From Pontibacter arcticus (GTDB taxonomy: Bacteria > Bacteroidota > Bacteroidia > Cytophagales > Hymenobacteraceae): a stretch of 64,000 bases of DNA. Position numbers and translations under genes: made by a program. This document shows, piece after piece, positions 9,180 to 16,504 of the stretch (its first letter is position 1; each line of letters starts with the position of its first letter). The notes beneath the pieces were generated by a model, which saw nothing but the letters and a program-made list of their open reading frames with translations, made no database searches and had not been told where the DNA came from. Location of the stretch: the NCBI RefSeq assembly GCF_003284895.1, contig NZ_QMDV01000001.1, positions 957,080-1,021,079 of the forward strand, written 5' to 3'.

Positions 9180-10145
9180 TTACTTCCATTTCAAGGCAGC
9201 CCATTTCTGCTGTTGCTCTTTTGTCAGGAACGTCCAGGCTACGATGCGGCTTATTTTGTTGCCCTGCCCCATAGGGATGGTTTCTACTGCTGTAGCGCCG
9301 GCCTGTTTCAAAGTATAAAGTATAGGTTTAAGGTTGGCTTCTTTAGAGACCAGCGTTGTAAACCAGAAACACGACGTAGAAAACTGTCGGCTTTCTGAGA
9401 TCATGTTTTCTATAAACTTCCGTTCGCCGCCTTCGCACCACAGTTCCGCTTTTTGTCCGCCAAAGTTCAGGGTTGGCTTTGTAGTAGGCTTCTGTTGCAG
9501 GTTCTTCAGTTTCCGTATGGTGCCAGCCTGCGCCTCAGCCAGCGAAGTATGAAACGGCGGGTTGCAAAGCGTCAGGTCAAAAAACTCATCTTTCTGGATG
9601 ATGCCCTGGAATATATTTTTCTGATTTGGCTGTAAGCGCAGTTCTACATTCCCTTTCAGGGAGGGGTTTGCTGTTGCTATTTGGTTGGAAGATGCAACAG
9701 AAACCGGGTCAATATCAGCTCCAACAAAAGACCAGCCATACACTTTGTTGCCGATGATCGGGTAAATGCAGCTGGCGCCAACACCTACATCCAGGCATTT
9801 TACTTTGTTGCTAACCGGTATTTTCCCGTTGTTGGAGGCTGCTAAAAGATCAGCGGCATAATGTACATAATCGGCCCTGCCCGGTATAGGCGGCGTTAAA
9901 TAACCCTGTGGAATATCCCAATGCTTGATGTCGTAAAAATGGGTCAGCAACGCTTTATTCAATGTTTTTACCACTCTCGGGTCAAAGAAATCCACAGTCG
10001 TATCGTCGTACTCATTCAGCTTTACAAAAGGCTTCAGCTCCGGGCAACTTGCTATCAGTGTGTTAAAATCATACCGCTCCCGGTGGCTGCTGCGTGGGTG
10101 CAACGTGGTTTTTTCTTTCGGGTGGGTTTTCTTTTTTTGAGGCAT
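9180..10145 (-). CDS. rlmF: 23S rRNA (adenine(1618)-N(6))-methyltransferase RlmF
   Basis: The enzyme uses S-adenosylmethionine to methylate A1618 of 23S rRNA. The 321-residue protein opens with a basic tail, then [18 protein letters not shown] and the family block [10 protein letters not shown]. The SAM site is [13 protein letters not shown] near residue 124, followed by the amino-methyltransferase motif NPPFHTS near residue 200. The C-terminal [12 protein letters not shown] is also family-typical. The length agrees with E. coli RlmF. The upstream side carries a copy of the dispersed CCGCAAGTTT repeat. Confidence 0.95.
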   Translation of the reverse strand: MPQKKKTHPKEKTTLHPRSSHRERYDFNTLIASCPELKPFVKLNEYDDTTVDFFDPRVVKTLNKALLTHFYDIKHWDIPQGYLTPPIPGRADYVHYAADLLAASNNGKIPVSNKVKCLDVGVGASCIYPIIGNKVYGWSFVGADIDPVSVASSNQIATANPSLKGNVELRLQPNQKNIFQGIIQKDEFFDLTLCNPPFHTSLAEAQAGTIRKLKNLQQKPTTKPTLNFGGQKAELWCEGGERKFIENMISESRQFSTSCFWFTTLVSKEANLKPILYTLKQAGATAVETIPMGQGNKISRIVAWTFLTKEQQQKWAALKWK

Positions 10146-10162
10146 GAAGTTTACTATTTATC

Positions 10163-10225
10163 CCGCAAGTTTGAGCGCAGCGGAAACTTGTGGGAAGTAT
10201 GGCAGCAAGTTTTCAACTTGCGAAA
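10163..10225. repeat. Dispersed palindromic repeat, partial copy
   Basis: It contains two hairpins in a row: CAAGTTT...AAACTTG and GCAAGTTTTCAACTTGC. Close relatives occur at 43685 (CCGCAAGTTTAAGCGCAGCGG) and 49467 (CCGCAAGTTTGAG). Unlike those copies, this one is not followed by the GTCATCCTG unit. Confidence 0.75.
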
Positions 10226-10243
10226 GTATAACTATAAATTGTG

Positions 10244-10324
10244 CTATGGCTAAACTTGCGGAATAGTAGATAAAAGGTTTTGACGTGTTGCTCTTATTAT
10301 GAGCAAGAGTAAGTTTAGCCATAG
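10244..10324. repeat. Nested inverted repeat beside the AT-rich orphan gene
   Basis: CTATGGCTAAACTT at 10244-10257 is the exact reverse complement of AAGTTTAGCCATAG at 10311-10324. An inner hairpin (TTGCTC, 7-nt loop, GAGCAA) lies between them at about 10288-10306. It follows the stop of the minus-strand orphan gene by about 50 bp, so it may act as its terminator or mark the edge of a small mobile segment. Confidence 0.7.
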
Positions 10325-10373
10325 TGCAGCAATTGCTAAAGCTAGGCTAATAAAAATGTTTATTAGAATATCT

Positions 10374-12059
10374 CTAATTGTTTAAAATTTTCTTCATATC
10401 AACAACATATATTGGTTTTATATATCCTGAAAGTAAGAGCTTGTGAGTAGAATTAGGGAAGTTTTCATCTTCATCCCAAGCATGTGTTGATATTTCTTCT
10501 AATTCAATACCACGTCTATTAAATTCGGTTTGATCTTCCTCGCTTACATTCCAGCATACAACACAATTCATTTCGTCAAACATCTTCCTTTCGTCATTGA
10601 AATCCTTCAATATGTTTCTTAAGCGAGATTTGAATTCTATAATAACTTTTTTATGACCCCATTTAGCATACAAATCGTACTTATTTCGATAGCCAGAAGT
10701 CAATGGTATAATTTCAGATATTTTGCCATTACCGATACATTCAAAGAATAATGCCGCAACACTTGCTTCTTGATCCTTTGGGTTCTTTTGTAATTTTATT
10801 CCTTCAGCATTTAAATCTAACATTGTATCAATTTCTGCAAAAACTTGATCTCTATCCCACTGGGTATCAACTCTTACCTCTCCTGATACGTACTTCGTTA
10901 TATACTTAAGAAATTGATTGAAGATATCTCTTGAATATTCCTTATAAATACGGGCTTGCATGCCATGAATTGATTTTCTGCCAATATCAAATTTTAGAGC
11001 TTTGTCCTCGAAAAGAATGAAAATGTTTGACCAATATCCAGCATATCCTGTAGTTGGGTGATCTATTTTAATCCCTGTTGGCATACCTTTTACTGAAGTA
11101 TAAATTCCTTCGTTGAGTAAAGCGTAACTAAAGTTATCAAGCCACTTTTCATCCTTTAAATTTTCTTCAGTACATAAATTGAATTGTATAGATAAATCAT
11201 TCCAAAGTTTTCTTTTAGGAATGAAGAAAGCAGTATATTTTATCTCTCGATTATCAGAGTGTTGGTATTTGCCAATTTTATAGATAATCTTATTCTTCAG
11301 TTTGTTTCTTTTTTCAATATCAGTACGATCAGCAGACTTTGCATACTCTACAAAATCATCTAAATCAATTGAATAACTTTTTTCTAACTCTTTTGGAAGA
11401 TAGAAATATTTAAATGGTACTTCCTCGATATGTTCATTACCATTTTGATCAATAAACTGCACAGTGACTTTGATTTTAGAATCACCAAACCATAAATAAT
11501 CAGTATTACCAATTGCAGTCCGGCTTCTTAAAATATATTTTATTTGATCAAAGGATAAGTTGAATATAGGAGTATTCCTCACATCTTTTATGAGTACAGT
11601 TGTTCCTTGGATATGAGGCTCTATTTCTGTAACTTCTAAATCTATTAGTTCCTCATTTGTACTGTTTTTCCAATTAAATGCGTCTTTAAGGATTCCTTTT
11701 GATGAACCATTATTGTTACTAGTAGTTATTTCAAAATAATTAGATGAAAACATGACAAAGGTTAGTCCAACACCTTTCTCTCCAATAGTTATAGAATCAT
11801 TTCTTTTATTAGTACTGAAAGGCCTAAGAAGAACAGGGAGATCGTTTGGAGAAATTCCTACTCCATTATCTTTGATCTTAATTGATTTGTTGATAGAATC
11901 TATTAAAATTTGAATTTCACCACCTGTAATAGACTTCTTAATTGCATCAACTGCATTTTGTGTTAACTCGGCAATTATATCCCAAGCATTATTATAACTG
12001 TCATCAATATCAATTATACTTTGTCTAATCTGATTTACTTCAGGTGATAGAAAGCTCAT
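10374..12059 (-). CDS. Orphan GHKL-type ATPase with C-terminal PD-(D/E)XK-like nuclease domain
   Basis: A 561-residue protein with an Hsp90/MutL/MORC-type ATP-binding domain at the N-terminus: ITELTQNAVDAI (N box, Asn/Asp for Mg-ATP, about residues 28-38), IKDNGVGIS near 57 and GEKGVGLTFVMF near 94. A middle region is probably the transducer domain. Near residues 460-478 the sequence KYDLYAKWG...KVIIEFKSR has the spacing of a PD-(D/E)XK nuclease core (Asp, then Glu-x-Lys), followed by VVCWNVSEED, a strand often seen after that core. Iyer and Aravind's work links bacterial MORC/MutL-like ATPases with nuclease domains to restriction and defence. The gene is much richer in A+T than its neighbours and stands alone, as expected of acquired DNA. 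The ATPase assignment is firm; the nuclease is likely; defence is inferred. Confidence 0.75.
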   Translation of the reverse strand: MSFLSPEVNQIRQSIIDIDDSYNNAWDIIAELTQNAVDAIKKSITGGEIQILIDSINKSIKIKDNGVGISPNDLPVLLRPFSTNKRNDSITIGEKGVGLTFVMFSSNYFEITTSNNNGSSKGILKDAFNWKNSTNEELIDLEVTEIEPHIQGTTVLIKDVRNTPIFNLSFDQIKYILRSRTAIGNTDYLWFGDSKIKVTVQFIDQNGNEHIEEVPFKYFYLPKELEKSYSIDLDDFVEYAKSADRTDIEKRNKLKNKIIYKIGKYQHSDNREIKYTAFFIPKRKLWNDLSIQFNLCTEENLKDEKWLDNFSYALLNEGIYTSVKGMPTGIKIDHPTTGYAGYWSNIFILFEDKALKFDIGRKSIHGMQARIYKEYSRDIFNQFLKYITKYVSGEVRVDTQWDRDQVFAEIDTMLDLNAEGIKLQKNPKDQEASVAALFFECIGNGKISEIIPLTSGYRNKYDLYAKWGHKKVIIEFKSRLRNILKDFNDERKMFDEMNCVVCWNVSEEDQTEFNRRGIELEEISTHAWDEDENFPNSTHKLLLSGYIKPIYVVDMKKILNN

Positions 12060-12124
12060 GATCTATAGTTTTTATATTCCTTTAAAGATAAGAAAAGCTT
12101 ACTTGTTATTTCTAAAGATAAACA

Positions 12125-12155
12125 TAAAAAAGCAGCCCCTTTCAGAGCTGCTTTT
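12125..12155 (-). terminator. Terminator downstream of fumC
   Basis: Stem AAGCAGC/GCTGCTT with a ten-base loop. Read on the minus strand it is followed by a T-run, as expected for the end of the fumC transcript. It also separates fumC from the AT-rich orphan gene. Confidence 0.75.
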
Positions 12156-12212
12156 ATCTATAACACAAGTATAAAATCTTGTGTCTAACGTCTAATATCT
12201 AGCGTCTCAAGC

Positions 12213-13607
12213 TTACTTCAAGCTGCCGATCATATCTTCCGGTTTCACCCACTCGTCGTATTGCTCGTTGGTTAGCAGTTCTAAAGCGATGGCTGCCTGG
12301 CGAAGTGTTGTACCTTCTTTGTGGGCTTTCTTCGCGATTTTGGCGGCATTGTCGTAACCGATGTGCGGGTTAAGAGCCGTTACCAGCATCAGCGAGTTCT
12401 CCAGGTTTTCTTTGATGCGGGCTGTGTTTGGCTCGATACCTACCGCGCAATGCTTGTCGAACGAGTCGCAGGCGTCTCCGATCAGCTGGGCGCTCATCAG
12501 CAGGTTAAAGATCATCACCGGCTTAAACACGTTCAGTTCGAAATGGCCGTTCATGCCACCCACCGAAATCGCTACGTCGTTACCAATTACCTGCGCGCAA
12601 ACCATGGTCATGGCTTCGGCTTGTGTTGGGTTAACTTTGCCCGGCATGATAGAAGAACCCGGCTCGTTTTCCGGGATCAGGATCTCAGCAATACCGGAAC
12701 GCGGACCAGAAGCCAGCAAACGGATATCGTTGGCGATCTTCATCAACGAAACAGCCAGTTGCTTTAAGGCGCCAGACGTTTCTACCATCGCATCGTGTGC
12801 GGCAAGGGCTTCGAATTTATTAGGAGCCGTACGGAATTCGTGGCCGGCATACTGCGATATTTTCTCAGCAACCAACTCAGCATAACCGGCAGGCGTGTTC
12901 AGGCCGGTACCAACCGCAGATCCGCCAAGGGCTAAATCTTTCAGGTGGTCCAGTGTATTACCTAACGCTTTCATGCCATATTCCAGCTGCTTCACGTAAC
13001 CCGAAAGCTCCTGGCCTAGTGTAAGCGGCGTGGCATCCATCAGGTGCGTACGGCCAATTTTCACTACATCCATGTAGGCTTCAGATTTGCTGTGCAGCGT
13101 GTCGCGCAGTTTCTTTACCATTGGCAAGGTATGCTCTACTACTTTTTTGTAAGCAGCAATGTGCATCGCCGTCGGGAAGGTATCGTTCGAAGATTGTGAT
13201 TTGTTTACATCATCGTTCGGGTGAATCTTCTTTTTCTCGTCCATCAGGTCGCCGCCTAACACCACGTGTGCGCGGTTAGCCACCACTTCGTTCACGTTCA
13301 TGTTCGATTGCGTACCCGAGCCTGTCTGCCATACAACCAACGGAAACTGATCGGCCAGTTTGCCTTCCAGAATCTCGTCGCATACAGTCGAAATGATGTC
13401 TGCTTTATCCTGTGCCAGTACGCCAAGTTGCGCATTTGCCTGTGCAGCAGCTTTCTTAAGTATAGCGAACGCCTCAATCACTTCTTTCGGCATTAGTTGG
13501 CCACCGATGGTAAAGTTATCTTTTGAGCGCTGTGTCTGGGCACCCCAGTATTTGTCTGCGGGCACCTCTACAGGTCCCATTGTGTCTTTTTCTACGCGAA
13601 ACTGCAT
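12213..13607 (-). CDS. fumC: Class II fumarate hydratase
   Basis: Converts fumarate to malate in the TCA cycle without an iron-sulfur cluster. The 464-residue protein carries the N-terminal block [10 protein letters not shown], the substrate-binding [10 protein letters not shown] and the [10 protein letters not shown] segment, the catalytic TH in [18 protein letters not shown], and the superfamily signature [11 protein letters not shown] near residue 318. The length is that of the family. It is a single-gene unit with its own terminator. No exact AAGTATAA motif was seen inside it. Confidence 0.97.
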   Translation of the reverse strand: MQFRVEKDTMGPVEVPADKYWGAQTQRSKDNFTIGGQLMPKEVIEAFAILKKAAAQANAQLGVLAQDKADIISTVCDEILEGKLADQFPLVVWQTGSGTQSNMNVNEVVANRAHVVLGGDLMDEKKKIHPNDDVNKSQSSNDTFPTAMHIAAYKKVVEHTLPMVKKLRDTLHSKSEAYMDVVKIGRTHLMDATPLTLGQELSGYVKQLEYGMKALGNTLDHLKDLALGGSAVGTGLNTPAGYAELVAEKISQYAGHEFRTAPNKFEALAAHDAMVETSGALKQLAVSLMKIANDIRLLASGPRSGIAEILIPENEPGSSIMPGKVNPTQAEAMTMVCAQVIGNDVAISVGGMNGHFELNVFKPVMIFNLLMSAQLIGDACDSFDKHCAVGIEPNTARIKENLENSLMLVTALNPHIGYDNAAKIAKKAHKEGTTLRQAAIALELLTNEQYDEWVKPEDMIGSLK

Positions 13608-13738
13608 GTTGATTATCGTTAGTTTAAAGAATCAATTAACTGCGGTAAAACTAATAAAAAGAGTTCAGAGTCTTGAGTGCTGAGTTACGAGTTATACTTT
13701 ATTTGTTAGTTCCTGCGCTTATGTGAGTATTTTGTTTT

Positions 13739-13812
13739 GTCATTTCGAACTACGTGAGAAATCTAAACCGGCTTTTATCTGAGCCAGATCTCTCGCCACA
13801 CTCGGGATGACA
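13739..13812. repeat. REP-like interspersed palindrome (GTCATTTCGA...GGGATGAC)
   Basis: The element starts GTCATTTCGAAC..GAGAAATCT and ends AGATCTCTCG..GGGATGAC, so outer GTCAT/ATGAC and inner GAGAAATCT/AGATCTCTC arms pair imperfectly. This wording is a recognisable intergenic repeat type in Cytophagales genomes. It sits between fumC and the 13858 gene. Confidence 0.7.
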
Positions 13813-13857
13813 AGTATAGTATATCAACTCGCGACTTAGAATTCGGCACTCATAACC

Positions 13858-14919
13858 TCAGTTTTCTCCGAAAACTGGCATCTGCTTTTGCACAACTTTA
13901 ACCGGTTTGTGCACCTGTCTATTCTCATACTTCTTTTCCTGCTCGAAGGCTACAACTTTCAGCGTAATATCAAGGCCGGTAACGGTATTGCTGTTCCGGA
14001 AAGTGGCGTAAAGGGTTCCGTCCGGTGTTTTAGGCGTTTCGGTAGGCAGCACTTTTTTATAGTCTGAGATAATGCCGGTGCCTTGCGCGAACGGATAATA
14101 TTTCCAGCCTTCCTCGTCTTTTACATACTTTTCGGCGGAGGTGCGGTTCATGAAATAATAATCTATACTTCCGGAGGCGTTCACTTGCGGTAACGTTGGG
14201 ATCAGGCCCAGGCCGAAGCCAACCACCGGGCTAACAGTAGCCGATGCAAGTGCAGCCGCACCTTTAGCCGCTATGCCTGTCATGTTCTTCAGCTGCTCCA
14301 CCGACTCCTGCCCTACGCCTATCCAATACACCCAATGCACCGTATTGGCCGGCAGCTTAAATGGCACCGATACACGGCTGGGGCTTAAATTTGCCATCGA
14401 AGCAACCCTGAATGTTTTATCAACTAATACAGCAGGCACCAGCTCGCCTTTCACCAGTACTTTTTCCGTAACAGTGGTCCAGGTGGTATCGGGGCGGTTT
14501 TGCCAGGTAACGTTGGCGTTGAAATAGCGGTTTTCTTCTTTGGCGGGTTGGCGCTTCAATAGCAACCTGGCCGTAATAGCCTGCCCCGAAGCCGAGGAAA
14601 GTATAAACTGGTAAATGGTTTTCTTCGGAACGGTCAGTTTCAGGTCTTTTACTCTTTTTAAGTTGCTGGCTGCGTACACCACTGCCCCGGAGGCATACTC
14701 CTTTATTTCGAGCTGAAAGGTTTGTCCGGTTTTTTCAGGTTCGATGTTCAGCAAAACAACATCACCCATCTGGAAACCATAGTACAGGCCCTCCTGCGGT
14801 TGCTGTACCTGTATGGCGGCCGGCACAGTTATACTTCGGTCTGTAACGGTAATGGTATTTTTCTGGGCGATGGCTGTTACGTGGCAGAGTAAGAGCAACA
14901 GCAGTAATTTATACTTCAT
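13858..14919 (-). CDS. Secreted protein of unknown function
   Basis: I do not recognise a family. The start at 14919 (MKYKLLLLLLLCHVTAIAQ) gives a textbook signal peptide, whereas the longer frame to 14943 would not. The mature protein (about 335 residues) looks beta-rich: an N-terminal part with 'GLYYGFQMGDVVLLNIEPE', reminiscent of a carbohydrate- or lectin-like jelly roll, and a central Ala/Gly-rich hydrophobic segment (GAAALASATVSPVVGFGLG) around residues 225-250 that could be an amphipathic or membrane-inserting helix. There is no lipobox and no T9SS tail. It lies 84 bp downstream of the PH-like membrane protein gene on the same strand. Confidence 0.7.
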   Translation of the reverse strand: MKYKLLLLLLLCHVTAIAQKNTITVTDRSITVPAAIQVQQPQEGLYYGFQMGDVVLLNIEPEKTGQTFQLEIKEYASGAVVYAASNLKRVKDLKLTVPKKTIYQFILSSASGQAITARLLLKRQPAKEENRYFNANVTWQNRPDTTWTTVTEKVLVKGELVPAVLVDKTFRVASMANLSPSRVSVPFKLPANTVHWVYWIGVGQESVEQLKNMTGIAAKGAAALASATVSPVVGFGLGLIPTLPQVNASGSIDYYFMNRTSAEKYVKDEEGWKYYPFAQGTGIISDYKKVLPTETPKTPDGTLYATFRNSNTVTGLDITLKVVAFEQEKKYENRQVHKPVKVVQKQMPVFGEN

Positions 14920-15027
14920 TTTATACTTCTCAAAAATCAGCACAAAGATAAGTAATTGCAGAATACCGGAGATAACTCACTGATCAGTAAGTATAAATTA
15001 AGCAATACTTTCAGAAATAAAGGAAGC

Positions 15028-15744
15028 CTAACGCATTACCCGCTTTCCGGATTGCTGCGCCAGCAGGGCAATAGTTTCGAACTGCACCGGTTTCAGGTAT
15101 GAAGTGTTCAGGATGGTGCCGTCTGTAAACGTGATGATGTACTCGCCTTCTTTGCCCAGAAACTGGATGCTGCTGATATTGCTATGCTGAAGTGTTTTTT
15201 GCTTGAGCGTATAATCCGTGATGGTCATTTGCTGCTTATTGATAGTGATGTGCCAGCGGGTGGCGTACCAAGTAATGGCGCCGGCTATAACCAGCAAAAA
15301 CAGTAGTATAAACGTATAAGTGCGCTTAGATCGCAGGCCTTCCTGCTGCTGCAGGTATGCCTGGTAAAGCTCTGCATCTTCGCCCAACACGGTATTGCGC
15401 GTCCACCAGAGCGGCAGTATGGCGAGTATAAGCCCGATGAGTAAGCCAGGCATAAACATCGCCCTGAAATTGGGGGTAAGCAAGTATAAATGGTCCTGGG
15501 AGTTATGCAACCCACTGGCCAGCAACGATAATACGCCCGCACTGAAAACGGCGATCGCGCTGGTAAAGAAAAAGTATAACAGCATCAGTTTCCATTCCTG
15601 GCGTTGCATATACTTTACTTCGCTTTCCGTTATGGATTCGTTAGAAACACCGGACGTTACTTTCCGGGTCACAAACCGCACAACAGGCAGCAACACTGCA
15701 ATTACAAAAAAACTTAACAGCAGGCTTTTTAAGATCTCGAGCAT
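15028..15744 (-). CDS. Membrane protein with C-terminal PH-like domain
   Basis: A 238-residue inner-membrane protein of unknown function. Four hydrophobic helices are visible (about residues 5-23, 53-75, 92-110 and 145-162). They are followed by a beta-rich tail with alternating strands (WHITINKQQMTITD, ISSIQFLGKEGEYIITFTDG) that resembles a bacterial PH domain. The helical part contains the connecting sequence YMQRQEWK. It is one of four minus-strand genes between fumC and the histidine kinase; the 15769 gene ends 25 bp upstream. No catalytic motif is seen. Confidence 0.65.
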   Translation of the reverse strand: MLEILKSLLLSFFVIAVLLPVVRFVTRKVTSGVSNESITESEVKYMQRQEWKLMLLYFFFTSAIAVFSAGVLSLLASGLHNSQDHLYLLTPNFRAMFMPGLLIGLILAILPLWWTRNTVLGEDAELYQAYLQQQEGLRSKRTYTFILLFLLVIAGAITWYATRWHITINKQQMTITDYTLKQKTLQHSNISSIQFLGKEGEYIITFTDGTILNTSYLKPVQFETIALLAQQSGKRVMR

Positions 15745-15768
15745 AGGGTCAGGTATAAAACCGTAAAG

Positions 15769-16251
15769 TTAATACGGTATACCCAATTTTCGGTAAATAA
15801 ATCCAAGTAACCAGGCCGGTCCGATCATCAGGAACTGCAGGTCCTTAAAAAACGATGGTTTTGCGCCTTCTACTTTATGCCCGTAAAACTGCCCGATCCA
15901 GGCAAGTATAAAAATAACCAGGCTGATAAGCCAGACCGGAGTTTCTGTAGCATTGTCCAGCGCATGGATCAGCCACAGCACAAGGCCGCAAACAACCGCC
16001 ATGCCCGCAAACATAGCAACCGAAATCCGGAGGTAAAAAAGAAGGCCAAGCAGCACCAGTATTGTACCAAAATGGATATAAGGCTGCAGTTGCGCCGGGA
16101 AAGGCGCTTTTAAAACACCGGCAGGTATACTTGCCAGCAGCCCGATTACGCTGAAGAAGATAAGCGGAACACAGATCCAGTGGATCAGCTTGTTTGTTTC
16201 GTTCTGGTGGCTTTGTCCATATTCATCAAACCATTGCTGCATTGATCTCAT
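15769..16251 (-). CDS. Mpo1/DUF962-family membrane protein
   Basis: A 160-residue polytopic protein of the Mpo1-like (DUF962, YGL010w) family. The yeast member is a dioxygenase of fatty-acid alpha-oxidation. The N-terminal signature is present: WFDEYGQSHQNETNKLIHW with H15 and the NKxIH pair that supplies metal ligands. A second conserved stretch follows at IGQFYGHKVEGAKPSF. About four membrane helices are predicted by eye. The end DLQFLMIGPAWLL is family-typical. Whether the bacterial protein acts on hydroxy fatty acids is inferred, not shown. Confidence 0.8.
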   Translation of the reverse strand: MRSMQQWFDEYGQSHQNETNKLIHWICVPLIFFSVIGLLASIPAGVLKAPFPAQLQPYIHFGTILVLLGLLFYLRISVAMFAGMAVVCGLVLWLIHALDNATETPVWLISLVIFILAWIGQFYGHKVEGAKPSFFKDLQFLMIGPAWLLGFIYRKLGIPY

Positions 16252-16404
16252 ATTTACAGGCTATATGTAACGTTGATTTTTATACTTTATAAATGTTGCA
16301 TGCTTTAAAATCCGTGTTGCCAGGTGAAGTAGCAGGTGTACTAATGCGCAGCAATCGAATTTTTTTTATACTTTTTTTGTAAAGGAACAAAGTGCTTTTT
16401 TTAG

Positions 16405-16412
16405 TACATTTG
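16405..16412 (+). promoter_or_regulatory. Putative -7 box for the CHASE-PAS histidine kinase gene
   Basis: TACATTTG matches the Bacteroidota -7 consensus TAnnTTTG exactly, about 93 bp upstream of the kinase start. No convincing -33 TTG is seen at 19-21 bp. Confidence 0.4.
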
Positions 16413-16504
16413 GGGTAAAAGTGCTTAAGGGGCATTTCCTGTCGCCAGGTATAGCAGCAGCCTCAGCCAACTTGGCTGCCAGCTTCTTCGTTAGTTTTCA
16501 ACAC

